DNA from: Taenia hydatigena
Lineage: Eukaryota; Platyhelminthes; Cestoda; Cyclophyllidea; Taeniidae
Assembly: GCA_036345935.2 (NCBI GenBank)
Contig: JADWOT020000641.1
Span: 1 to 64,000, forward strand
Length of the DNA: 64,000 nucleotides
Reading direction: 5' to 3'
A program made the translations under genes and the position numbers. The notes beneath the pieces are model-generated. The model worked only from the letters and a program-made list of their open reading frames with translations, ran no database searches and was not told the origin of the DNA. Of this stretch, positions 48,541 through 60,000 are shown one piece after another; within the stretch, counting starts at the first letter, position 1; each line of letters starts with the position of its first letter.

Positions 48541-49612
48541 CTCTTTGCTTTCCCAATGGCCTTCTTTATTTCTTGTCTTCTTTCATCTCCATTATTTCCC
48601 CCTTACTTTAAGCTGGTTGCGGAGGAAACCGCTGCCTTCAGCTCTGCATTTGGTACGGAAACTTAGCGTGCCTCATCAAAAGTCAATCTTATTCTTGAAA
48701 CCCGTAGCCAAATGCGTGTTATAATAACTTTAGCATCTAACTTTAACTCAAATCCCTAACGCTTTTGCTTGCCGAAAAGGCTTTAAGGAAGGCCCTATTA
48801 TACCCTTGTTAAAATTCTCCTTTGATTAGTCCAAAACTTTCCCCGTTTTTCTGCATGAAGCACAGCAAGTTAGTTGAAACAAATGATGCTTTCTCATCGA
48901 GTTAGGCGAACACACCTACTGCAGTAGTAAGTTTTGTCTCCAGAACCAGTAAGCAGTCCGTTCCCACCTCGGTCGTTGCCTCCACACCAATCGCTCCTTT
49001 TCTGACGCAATCGTCTGGTGCCATTGAATGGGTTCAAATCATTACTTGGAGTAATGGCAACTGAGGGATACAGAGAGGTTGTGCCACTTTAACAATAAGT
49101 CTCGAAAGCTATCGTTCAGCGGTCCCTAGAAGGTAGACAACTTCGTGTGGATTCAGGAATGCCTTAAAGTAGATTTCCGGGAATAGTGAATTGCAATCTA
49201 GATCACCTAAAGAAGGCTGTAGGAGAAACGAACAGGGTGAAAGTACACGATGGATGATGCCGGTTAATGTGAAGGCGTGGAGGTCATCAGGTGGGTGATT
49301 AGGCTGAGTCAACGTGGACTCGTGCGCCATTGGCTGATGCGTTGGCGCATTGCACATCTGCCATGTGATCCATGGGCGGACCGCCTACTTGGGTATGCCT
49401 GAATGCCTCTGTGTCGATGTTCAATGTGGAGGCATGCAGCACCGACAAATTGATTTGGTTTTCAAAATTGACGGCTAAGCGCATGACTTCTAACAGCTAT
49501 AAATAAAACCATAGTCCACAATGTTTGCTGTCTCGAATTAATTCAATAGCAGCCCTATGAATTAGCGGACGGCGCAAGAGTTTACGTTGGCTCTGTCGCA
49601 CCCTCACCCTGC
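48541..49612. repeat. Direct tandem duplication, unit 1
   Basis: Repeats at 49615-50600 with a period of about 1,075 bp; both units begin CTCTTTGCTTTCCCAATGGC. Each ends in a minus-oriented R1 fragment (49200-49500 and 50210-50500). An older, reshuffled relative lies at 58240-58870. No coding frame survives in both units. Confidence 0.7.
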
Positions 49613-50610
49613 GGCCTCTTTGCTTTCCCAATGGCCTTCATTATTTCTTGTCTTCTTTCATCTCCAGTATTTCTCCCTTACTTTAAGCTGGTTGCGGAGT
49701 AAACCGTTGTCTTCAGCTCTGCATTTGGTACTAAACCTTAGCGTGCCTTTAGCAACTAACTTGAACTCAAAAGCCTACCATTTTTGCTTGCCAAAAAAGC
49801 TTTAAGGAAGGCCCTATTATACCCTTGTTTAATATTCTCCTTTGTTTAGTCCAAAAATTCCCCTTTTTTCTGCATGAGACGCGGTAAGTTGGTTGAAAAA
49901 CACGGACATAAGGGGTAGGCGAACACACACCTACTGCAGTAGTAAGTTTTGTCTCCAGAACCAGTAACCAGTCCGTTACAATCTCCGTCGTTGCCTCCAC
50001 ATCAATCGCTCCTTTTCTGACGCAATTGTCTGATGCCATTAAATGGGTTCAAATCATTACTTGGAGTAATGGCACCAGAGGGCTACAGAGAGGCTGTGCC
50101 ACTTTAACGATAGGTATCGAAAGCTATCGATCAGTAGTCCTTATAACGTAGACAACTTCGTGTGGATTAAGGAATGCCTTGAAGTAGATCTTTGGGAATA
50201 GTGAATTGCATTCTAGATCACCTAAAGAAAGCTGCAGGAGAAACGAAGAGGGTGAAAGAATACGAAAGATAATGCAGGTTAATGTGAAAGCGTGGAGGTC
50301 AGCAGGTGGGTGATGAGACTGGGCCAACGTGGACTCGTGCGCCATTTGCTGATGCGTTGGCGCACTGCACATCAGATATGCGACCTGTGGACGAACCACC
50401 TACTTGGGTATGCCTGAATGCCTCTGTGTAGATGTTTAATGTGGAGGCATGCAGCACCAGAAAATTGATTTGGTTTTCAAAATTGGCAGCCAAGTGCATG
50501 ACTTCTTACAGCTAAAAATAACACCATAGTCCACAACGTTTGCTGTCTCGAATCATTTCAATAGCAGCCCTATTTAAATTAGTTTCATTAAGTCGAGGTT
50601 AAAATTTTGT
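49613..50610. repeat. Direct tandem duplication, unit 2
   Basis: Second unit of the roughly 1.07-kb tandem pair, slightly shorter than unit 1 (about 90 bp around 48680-48730 is missing). It is followed by R1-associated sequence up to the truncated antigen gene. Confidence 0.7.
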
Positions 50611-50779
50611 TTTGCTTACTTTCTGCATTAATTGTTTTCCTCGTGAAGCATGGTGGGTTCGCAATGGGGCTTTGAAGCAACCGTATTGGTTGAAAAATGC
50701 AGGCGTAAGGGATGGTATTCGAACCTTCATTCTCGGGGTGAGGGCGAAAGATCACCTGCTGTTTTACATATTTTGCTCT

Positions 50780-51359
50780 TTAGAAACAGTAAAAAACGTT
50801 TGAAATGCTAATCGTCGTTGTTGTAGACATACCTTCCTTACCTATCAAAAGCAACAAATTTCGTCCATCATATCCTTTACCATCCACTTGTCAACTAATT
50901 ACTAACTGTGCATGATAGGACAATCGCAGCTGCCTTATTAAGCACGACTATCCCACTCTCTGCTGTAAAATTATCTTGCCAGAATCAAACAAATTCTGAT
51001 ATAGCTTAATTTCTAATAAACGTAGTCATTTGTTAGTAGTTTGGCATTCCATAAATGGAGTAGAAAGGACTCGCCTTTATTCAAAAGTGGTGTAGTCACT
51101 CTCACTTCATTGCTATAATGATAACGGTCCTTAACGGATACACCAACATAGGCAGTAATATTTCGTCCTGGTTTTAAGCCTGTGATGACATGCCTGTTAG
51201 GAGATTGTGCGCTCGTGGTTTCCCAAAACCCTTCGCCGCGATTATAACGGATCAAATAGTTACTATGATGGCTGACGTTATCAAGTGGCTCACTCCACGT
51301 CAAAACTACGGTGGATGAGTTCACTGCTTCCATACTCAGGTTCTGGGGAGCATAGGGAT
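50780..51359 (-). pseudogene. Truncated FN3 oncosphere-type antigen gene
   Basis: The FN3 exon 51359-51075 (285 nt) is open, with TWSEPLDN, an LKPGRNITAYV turn and two or more N-glycosylation sequons. It ends in a GC donor (AAAG|GCGAGTCC) like its paralog. The last exon starts at 50841 as in the intact gene (KEGMSTTTT) but after 11 codons runs into repeat sequence and stops at 50782-50780. The stalk and hydrophobic tail are therefore gone. Upstream, intron 1 sequence is present to about 51987 and then breaks into R1-type sequence, so exon 1 and the promoter are missing. If transcribed from elsewhere it could only give an unanchored FN3 fragment. Confidence 0.75.
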
Positions 51360-51987
51360 CTGCACAAATGAAAACAGTGATTTTTCTTATTGTTGCGTGA
51401 GCAATGAAGCTTCATTCATACCAATGTGCTCTCATATGTTATTAATACATGAGGATGGAGGTGGAGTGGTCAAGCTTCAGGGCAATTGGAACAATAACCA
51501 GGCCTAATGCTGAAATATGTGGATCTGAGCTATATGCTTAAGGTACCGATGGGTAAGCCAACAAGCTAAGACTGTCAGGTAGTCTGGTTCCGTGCAATAA
51601 ACTGCATCTTACCAACGGACCAATCTCACTGCATAACATTGCGCATTGTGCATATTTCATAGTTGTAAGCTTCAATAAGACCTCGAGACTACCAACTTAT
51701 CGTTATACGCTCATGCCATTATGCATCACAATGAAGAGAGCACTACAAAACACTTTGAGGTGCCCTTAATGCCAGGTTTCCAATGTTTGTGACATGAGGC
51801 AGGAAGTGTACGCACGAAGGGTGGGCATTAACAAGCAAGTAATTGTTTTCAATGGTGCTGTTGTGTCAGAGAACCTAAGTCCAAGTGGAGACAAAAGCGC
51901 ATGCGTCTGTAAGTTGACAGGAAAATAGTAAATGATAATATTTGTCGGAATGTGTTTGTGTATGCCAATCAGGTGGATTGGAGCTAC
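51287..51987 (-). repeat. About 701-bp tract identical to 55331-56031
   Basis: Covers the first 73 nt of the FN3 exon and about 630 bp of intron 1. By eye I found no mismatch. On both sides the similarity drops sharply: into a diverged FN3 exon on one side, into unrelated sequence on the other. See findings. Confidence 0.8.
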
Positions 51988-52009
51988 CCTACGCTACACA
52001 CACACTCTG

Positions 52010-53860
52010 TGCATGACTTCTAACAGCTATCAATAACACCATAGTCCACAAAGTTTTCTGTCTTGAATTAATTTAAAAACAGCCCTATTTAAATTGGTTT
52101 TTCTAAGTCGCAGTCGAGGTTTTGTTTGCTTACTTTCTGCATTAATTGTTCTCTTCGTAAATCATAGTGGGTTCGCGATGGGACCTTGAAGCAACCGTAT
52201 TGGTTGTAATAAGCAAACACAAGGGATAGTATTCAAATCTTCATTTTCGGGTTGAGAGCAAAAGATCGCCTACTGTTTTTTCGTGTCTTACACTTTAGAA
52301 ATAGCAAGAAGACTGTGTTAATGTCAATTGTTATTCCCTCAAGGATTGCGATTTGTACAAGGAATTGTCTAGTGTTATCGTTTGGATGAAGATCATTGCT
52401 TGAAGTGACACATCCCGCTACCACACCTCATCCCGATGCTGTTCATTGGGTGTTAAGCAAAGCCTCGGTTTCTTCGGCAGCACAGGCTCGACTTCGGCTT
52501 ATGAATCAGTCAATCTTAAATTGCATTTTTCAAGCCAATGCAACACTCCGTACTATTGGGGTTTCTGGCAGGAGAGAGACAGTGACAAGCACAATGGGGA
52601 CTAAATTCATCCGGCATTACTTCGTAACGTGTTATTTTCACTCCATCTCATTAGGCCACTGTGTCAAGTGCAGAGCAGACTTGAGTGACACATTAGTTAC
52701 CAGACAACTGGCTGGATAGAGCATTAACACACGTTAACCAAACTTTGTCCCTTTCACCTAAAGCATATTTAATAAAAGTCTTAGGAGTCCAAGTAATGTA
52801 GAATTTTTTCTTCTACCTCTTTTAGCCTCACTCGTGCCTAGATGTCGTGCTTACCGCTAAGATTCAGTGAGTCTGGCGTAACTCAGCATAAAAGCCGCTT
52901 TATAAACCAAAACGTTCTGTGCCCTTCTTGGGTTCTACCTCATATACTTTTACCAACTAGTGCACCACAGCTAGAATCTATCCGTTTTCTCCCTCGACGG
53001 GTGATAGAGTGCTCATCACGCCCATACCCACTCCTTATTTTAGGGATCCTCTGAACATAGACTGCAATGGTGGGGTCCTCGTGAGGTGATGCCTTTCGAA
53101 CCTGCTGCAGGCAATGCAGGTTGAGTAGAAATTTAGTACGTCTAAGGTAAGCGAAGTTCCTCATTGCCCGTTGGTCATGGCATCTAGCATCTTTTCGTCC
53201 GTGTGACTCATTTGACGTGTAATTCTTGCAGAGTTGTATGTGTTTATAAGTCTAGAATCACGAGTCACTTAAAGACCTAGCGTCACCTTCAAAGCATGCA
53301 TCCTCGTCTACTGAATAGTATTAATCACACTTACTATACCTGGCTGACTATCATGCTGGGCGGGGTTATCGCTTCGGCTGTGGGTTCTAGAGTAGCCTTA
53401 TTTAAAATGCCTCTGGTAAACCGTTGTTGAGATTTTGTTTGCCCACTTTTTGGTTATCATTGTTCTCTTCGTAAAGCATATTGCCTTTGCAATGAGGCTT
53501 TGGTGCAACCGTACTGGCTGTAAAGTGCAGGCGTGAGGAATGCCGAACAAACACTTATCATTGAGATGAATGCAAAAAGTCGTCCACTGTTTCAGCATGT
53601 TTCTCCCTCACACGCATCTAAAGGACCATTCCCACCTTAGTTGTTCTTTTCACAAGAATTGATAATTGCACACAGAATCGTCCGATTTAATCAAGTGGAC
53701 GCAAACTTTTACTCGGATTAATAGCACCAGGGAAACATGAAACTGGGTGGCACTTCTCGCTACCGCGCTTCATCCCGATGCTGGACCTTAGCTTTTAAGC
53801 AAACCCTTGGCTTCCTCGGGAACAAAGGGTCGAATTCGGACCTCAGGTCGGTAGGGCTCA
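52010..53860 (-). repeat. Inverted copy of the 2.3-4.4 kb block
   Basis: Reverse complement of 2327-4390. It includes the gypsy integrase scrap (about 52990-53240) and a stretch, 52940-53164, whose minus-strand translation is identical to that of 3176-3400. It lacks about 190 bp relative to the left copy. The frame 53737-54162 (141 codons, the longest in the window) begins inside this decayed block and is not supported as a gene. Confidence 0.7.
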
Positions 53861-54656
53861 ACTTGCATTCTGCAAGTCAATCCAACACTCTGTGCTTTTG
53901 GAGGTTCAGGCAGGAGGAGGGCAATGGCAATTGCAAAGTAGGCCACACGGAAGAAGATACGCACATCTACATATGCAAACGATTGAATGCAAATTTCCGA
54001 CCCTTTGAAGTGACAGCAAGTCATTGGGTAAAGGGATATCAAACACTTTACAAAATAAATGACCTTAAACATGCGATTTGTCTAAGGCTGAGTTCATTCG
54101 TGAATTCAGTATCTCGGTCACTCGGATGGGCAGTTTACGTGCACCTACTAGTGGCTGAATGAGAGCAGGCTTGAAGTGACTGCCGTTGCACCCAAGACGT
54201 GACCAATGGACTAATCAGGCAATCAGGAGCGAAGGAAAGAGAGAGGGACGATAAAGCAGCCATGAGGTGAAAGCTCTGCAACCTTAGACAGGTAAGTCTC
54301 ACTGAACTTGAAGATGTACCCAACATTAGAGTGCAGCCTCCCATCACTATGTTATGAATGCCAGCATACTTTCCAACTTATCCGTTTCATTTCTGTATTT
54401 CACCTAGCGTACATTCCCAGGGCGAGCCAATTTGAGTACCAATGGAAAGGAATTGAAATATCAAAGGTTTTATTTATCGCTATAAACTAATTCACAGCAA
54501 TTGGTCGCCAGACTGCTATACAACAATGCACGACTGTCAGCCAGACCACTGTCTAGATTAGTGAATCCTGCAATAGGAAAAGCAGAGCGTTTAGTAAACA
54601 CAAATTTCCAGCTATAGCATTCGAGTAAAGCGTATGGGTAGACGGTTCGCGCGGGC

Positions 54657-56550
54657 TTACATAAGGCTTGACGACAACATGAGAATCATGGAGCTGAACA
54701 GGGCTGCCTTGTCTACAGCACTGTAGGTGGACCCGCCAGTGTGGTTAGTTGCGAACGATGAGGCAATGGTTGCAGCATTTGAAGCATTGGAGGTAGTCCA
54801 ATCGACCGTTGTGGTTGCGAGTGATACGGCAGAACCTCCTGAAAATGAGGTGCTTTGCGTTGTAGTTGTAGACACACCTTCCTTACCTATCCAAAGCAAC
54901 AAATTTCGTCCATCATATCATTTACCATCCACATGTCAACTAATAGCAACTGTGCATGATAGGAGAATCGCAGCTGCCCTATTGAGCATGACCATCCTAC
55001 TCTCTGCAGTCGAATTATCTTGCCAGAATCAAACAAGTTCTGATGTAGCCTAGTTTCCAGTAAACATGGTCATTTGTTAGTAGTTTGACACTCCATGAAT
55101 GGAGTAGAAAGGACTCGCCTTTATCCAAAAGTGGTATAGTCACGCTCACTTCATCGCTATAACGATAACTGCCATGAAGGGATACACCAACATAAGCAGT
55201 AACATTTCGTCCTGGTTTTGAGCATGTTATGACATGCCTGGTAGAAGAGTGTGCGCTTGCGGATTTCCAAAACCCATCACCGCATTCATAATAAATCGAA
55301 TAGACACCACGACGGCCGACGATATCAGGCGGCTCACTCCACGTCAAAACTACGGTGGATGAGTTCACTGCTTCCATACTCAGGTTCTGGGGAGCATAGG
55401 GATCTGCACAAATGAAAACAGTGATTTTTCTTATTGTTGCGTGAGCAATGAAGCTTCATTCATACCAATGTGCTCTCATATGTTATTAATACATGAGGAT
55501 GGAGGTGGAGTGGTCAAGCTTCAGGGCAATTGGAACAATAACCAGGCCTAATGCTGAAATATGTGGATCTGAGCTATATGCTTAAGGTACCGATGGGTAA
55601 GCCAACAAGCTAAGACTGTCAGGTAGTCTGGTTCCGTGCAATAAACTGCATCTTACCAACGGACCAATCTCACTGCATAACATTGCGCATTGTGCATATT
55701 TCATAGTTGTAAGCTTCAATAAGACCTCGAGACTACCAACTTATCGTTATACGCTCATGCCATTATGCATCACAATGAAGAGAGCACTACAAAACACTTT
55801 GAGGTGCCCTTAATGCCAGGTTTCCAATGTTTGTGACATGAGGCAGGAAGTGTACGCACGAAGGGTGGGCATTAACAAGCAAGTAATTGTTTTCAATGGT
55901 GCTGTTGTGTCAGAGAACCTAAGTCCAAGTGGAGACAAAAGCGCATGCGTCTGTAAGTTGACAGGAAAATAGTAAATGATAATATTTGTCGGAATGTGTT
56001 TGTGTATGCCAATCAGGTGGATTGGAGCTACTCTCCGCTATACACACACTCTGTGGATCTCCTCATAGTACTAGTCGCAATTAATTTCGGTGCTTTGCCT
56101 ATAGCTGTGTCTTGTTCGAAATCATCCGAATCAAACAATGGTTCGTATGGGCTTCCATTACAGTCCTCGCTTCATTCTCACGTGTGTCACACAAATGATA
56201 GGACAAAGTTCTGCTCATCACGAAACGCATGCAAGTTTGACGGCACCATAGAGACAAACAGGAAAGTTGTGAAAAGAATTGAGGAGCAGAGTTTGTGATG
56301 CCAAGGAAGGGAACACGCCTACTCGGTCGTATTATGCCTATTTGCCTGTGATGCGATGCGATGCAAAGCTGGAGCCTTCTCCTCATCCTTGCTGCATGTA
56401 CAAGTATAGTAAATGCCCTCATTTGTGAATATTTCAAGACAAACACTGACTAGAATGAAGCATAAGAAGAGATAACTTACGGATAGCCACTGCGAATCCT
56501 CCATACAAGATGGAACTTGCCAGCAAAGTGAGGCAGATGTGGAGCGACAT
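54657..56550 (-). CDS. FN3-domain oncosphere-type surface antigen (EG95/45W-like), three exons, complete
   Basis: Minus-strand splice model: exon 1 56550-56481, exon 2 55403-55119, exon 3 54886-54657 (TAA); 585 nt, 194 residues, both introns phase 1. Intron 1 is GT-AG (CGTAAGTT donor). Intron 2 has a GC donor (AAAG|GCGAGT) with a normal TAG acceptor. Residues 1-23 are a signal peptide (MSLHICLTLLASSILYGGFA). Residues 24-118 are an FN3 domain with TWSEPPD, a Tyr-rich strand and SKPGRNVTAYV; sequons are NLS, NSS and NVT. Residues 119-180 form a Ser/Thr-rich stalk with one NHT, and the C-terminus ALFSSMILMLSSSLM suits a GPI signal or short anchor. Exon 1 has exactly the same length (70 nt) as in the gene at 14459, and the promoter is shared, but the FN3 is very different. 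Likely a larval surface or secreted antigen by family; expression is not shown by sequence. Confidence 0.85.
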
Positions 56551-56640
56551 CACTCCTCAAGATATAACTCACATTCACACTCCACACACCTGTGCTTATA
56601 AATGTGTTGAAAGCCAATGGAAACGCCCTCTCTTGCCCCA
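56551..56640 (-). promoter_or_regulatory. Conserved antigen-gene core promoter and 5' UTR
   Basis: Reading the minus strand: ATTGG around 56612-56618, TATA box (TTTATAAGCACAGG) at about 56602-56590, then a leader almost the same as that of the plus-strand gene, ending GGAGTGATG at the start codon. TATA-to-ATG spacing is about 50 bp in both. Confidence 0.6.
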
Positions 56641-56808
56641 CGTAGCCAAGTGCACACTTACACGCACACTGTAAGCCCATTGATCATTGGATATTCTAGG
56701 ACAATGTGCTGGTTAGTCTGGCGAGGAGGTCTGTCCCATCAGCATTACAGCGTTCACCCTCAACTATATGATCAGCTACAATGTTGTAAGTGGGTAATTT
56801 GCACGCAG

Positions 56809-57135
56809 TTACGAGAAAGTCAACACGAGCACTAGAACCATAAAAGTAAACAAGCTAGCAACGCCAAATTCGGTGGGTGTGGATCTGTCGGTTGCAGCGA
56901 TTGTGGGAATGGACATCAAATCTTTGGCGTAGGCATTAAGAATTGATGGTAGATCCACCCAACGGATGCTTCTTCGACATTTGTTGGAATTAGGACGCGC
57001 TGCTATTACACCTGGAGGCCTACACTCCAACATGCACTTGGTGCTACATAGTGGATAAATTTGTTGCACTGCCTGTGGCTGATTCCATGGTAGGAGATGA
57101 TCGAGTTGTAGCTGTGACCAACAAGCACGGCTCAC
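56809..57135 (-). pseudogene. FN3 oncosphere-antigen last-exon remnant
   Basis: The minus-strand frame ends with IPTIAATDRSTPTEFG, then a hydrophobic tail (MVLVLVLTFS) and TAA. It aligns with 1281-1437 and 14041-14199. An apparent 108-codon frame extends upstream into R1 sequence, which is probably chance. The remnant lies about 260 bp before the ATG of the intact minus-strand gene, repeating the head-to-tail spacing of the plus-strand array. Confidence 0.6.
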
Positions 57136-58800
57136 CTTCCAACCGTGTATCGAACTTTGATTAAACGCCCAAAATGGACCAATCTCCTCCTTTAATAAAT
57201 GCAGCCACTGCCTGAATTTTGCTGTGGTGACAAGCAGAGTGAAACATTTTATCGGAAATTGTGGTTATTTGTGCACAACAGCGATGGTAGCAATTGCTTT
57301 TCAATGAGCTGAGTTATAGAAGTGACTTAGAAGGAGGACAACTATCTGCCACCAGTTATGGAGACGCCATTCGATTGTGCGTTGCAGTCGCAGTTGCACT
57401 CATCACTGAATGATGGAATGAGGCGTGGATTGTCATCGTTGGAAATAACTCAGCATTCAGCGAAGGTGCATGGTCATTCAGCCACAAACCGTCATCTTGT
57501 CGTTACTATGCTATGAGGCGGCGTATTCTTTGCTAATTGAAATTTCACACCTACATAACCAATTTGGTGGCATTAAAACCTCATGCGCCAATACTGCATC
57601 ACCAAGAGACTACGCCTTAATGGAGTAAAAAAAGCTGCGTAGTAGCCATACCTTCATCTCTCTCCGCAGCCTGTACTGTTGCTTCTGGTCACGGTTTTTA
57701 GGCCGCCCCGATGGCCTCTAAGACCTTCTGCACGAAAGTAGGTAGTCTGTTCTTTTATAAAGTTGCAGTTTACTGCAGCGTTAATATAAACTCATGTGGC
57801 CACGTTTATGAGTCTTTTGGGAACCTGTTAGATTCCCCATGTTCGATGAGTTTGCAGGCAACCAAAACTTAGGTAGCCGCGCACAAGTCACCAATACGAG
57901 CAGATGGCAACTCAAACTCATGTGAGTAGGCGACGAATGGATGACACAAGTCAGCATCCAACTCTGCATCCAGCCTAAGACAAAGGAGAAACGAAGAGGC
58001 TGAAAGAATTAGATAATGTGGGATAATGTGAAGACGTAGAGGTGATTAGTTGAGCCTCTCTGGACTAACGTGGACTAGTGCACCATCGGTTGACGTGTTT
58101 GAGCGTGTACATCAGCCATGTGATCTAGGAGCGGACCACTGTCTTGTACACGCTTGACTGCTCCAGTGCAACCTTTTCATGCTGAAGCGCGAAACACTCA
58201 GAACTTACTTTTTTATAATATTGGCAGCCAGATGCAGTTAAAATGACTCTTGCAGCTAAATGCAACCCAAATGCCTAACATCTTTGCTAGCCTAGAAAGT
58301 CCTAAGGACGGTCTTATTTTAGACAAGTTTATTAAAACTTTGTCGTAAGCCTTTTTTGCTTATTCCACAACTTTCCTTGTAGTACTTTGTTTGTTGGAAC
58401 TACCGGTTTCGGTCAAGGCCACAGAGGTGGCCGTACTGCCCTAGTTGTGTGGGCTGGCGTCCGGGACATGCCAGCAGCCTATTTCCCTCTGTCCGTTGAA
58501 TAAATGTATTCTACCCTGGCATTCTGCCTTTTACCTTCGAGGAAGCCTCGGGACACTATATTACTTATCTTTTACTTTGTGAAGCATAGTAAAACTCCAG
58601 CAAGGCTTTGAATAATGCTTTCTCTCCGAGAAAAAAGACGAGCAAACACCTGGTGTAGTCGCAAGTTCTGTCCTCAGAAACAGTAGACAGCCCCTCTCTG
58701 TCTCACTCGTTACCTCCACGCCAATTACTCCTTTCCCTACGCAATTGCCTTATTCTGTTGGGTGGGTTGAAATCATTGCTTGGATTGATGGCATCACAGG
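56990..58800 (-). repeat. Right arm of the inverted repeat flanking the minus-strand antigen locus
   Basis: Reverse complement of 46861-48540, interrupted by the short LTR. R1 proper lies at 57000-58150 and is also close to 1-1060 and 22775-23430. Together with 58800-59150, the arm extends about 2.1 kb. Confidence 0.75.
58378..58560. mobile_element. Solo short LTR (183 bp)
   Basis: Begins TGTAGTACTTTG and ends CACTATA on the plus strand. The flanking repeats are TTCCT (58373-58377) and TTACT (58561-58565), a 5-bp target duplication with one difference. The homologous arm at about 47122 is uninterrupted (AAGGCAAGTTG), giving the empty site. AATAAA near 58500 suits a polyadenylation signal in this reading sense. 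Confidence 0.8.
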
Positions 58801-59154
58801 GCCATCAATAGCTCCGAAGTGGTTTGTAAGGAACACTTTTCCACTATTTCAATAGGTGCCATCACTTCAGGCAGTCAAATTCATGTTCCACCTTCGTGGG
58901 CCATTAAACTGCCCACGTTTGGGGATCATTGTGTTAAAAGCAAACTTATGTGTCTCTCTGCATCGCAGAAAGGTGGCTAGGTAAAGCCTTGCCGCACGTC
59001 AGCCAGCAATTGCTGCCTTTACTGATTACCGCCATGCAAAGTCTGATGCACCTCTGAACCAAGTGAAATGGGTTGCATATTTGGGGCAGACAAGTCCTCT
59101 ACGCCTTAGCTCCTAACTTCGGCTCCTTGATCCACAAGTTGCCATGAAATTTCG

Positions 59155-59470
59155 TCGACACGTCCTTTGGCTTGCGTTTGGAGATGTTGAACAGTCCTAC
59201 CACCAATTCAAAATTGCAGAGCAGCTTGATTCAAGGCCATATCCTGGACACTAAATGCTTTGTTTTGAGGCAATAACAAGGGACGCCTACACGATTGTTC
59301 GACGCCAAGTTGTTCAGCCTCACGTTACTCAAGATGAGTGCCTAGTTTGGGCGAGTTGGTCTTCCATCAGCGCCGCATCTCACCTTCGTGAGAAATCGCA
59401 GATCCCTGAGAATGCTAAATTGGACACTTCCCTCAATCTCTGAGGTTCAGGCGGTACAAAGACTGGCGAA
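59155..59470. other. Short unique stretch, no gene called
   Basis: A 62-codon plus-strand frame at 59255-59443 has an ATG but no supporting structure. The sequence is not repeated elsewhere in the window. Confidence 0.3.
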
Positions 59471-60000
59471 TGATGCAATGCATTAGTCTAACATTAATAT
59501 TTCCATCCATCCGCATAACTGGAAGATCTCCGATTTCTAGGCGATTTACAATTCAAGTCTGCTCTCCGACAGTCTAAATTCGCACCGGTGAGCCTATAAT
59601 GCATGATTTGCAGCCCAAGGGTGGAGACTGGTGGAATTATGCAGCAAAGATTTGAGGGGATGCCCAGAGCCAAGTCCACTTCTCCAATATGTGCATACGA
59701 AATCATTAATGAAGGATTTACGCCATCCTTTAATGGACACTTAACGCAAAAAACACCTTTTATGTTACAAGGCGAAATATGAGTTGTCGTTCAAAATGTT
59801 ACCCAAGATTGGCGTCTGAAGTAGTGTGGTCAAATTGTGCGATTGGCCTCTTGACCGTCCGGTAAGGCAACCACAAAGACAGTGCTGAATGTCAGGCAGC
59901 GACTCTGGATTAATTATTTTCTAGAGTGAATTCATTAAGACGCAGGCTCCTCACTATTCACCGATCTACTCCGCTGCGTAATGCTTTAGGCATTGCGCTA
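59470..60000. repeat. Repeat block shared with 33080-34170
   Basis: Collinear with the 33-34 kb block but without its central 520 bp. It runs directly into the S1b duplication, whereas at 34.1 kb the S1 sequence stops after about 50 bp. Confidence 0.7.

Noticed and set aside
50700..50730. GGTTCGAATACC on the minus strand, resembling a tRNA T-loop
   Set aside because: No acceptor stem, anticodon arm or matching D-arm around it. The same sequence occurs in other decayed repeat copies.
53737..54162. 141-codon open frame, the longest in the window
   Set aside because: Begins inside the decayed inverted-repeat block, where homologous copies at 2.4 kb and 12.9 kb have no matching frame. No domain and no splice context.
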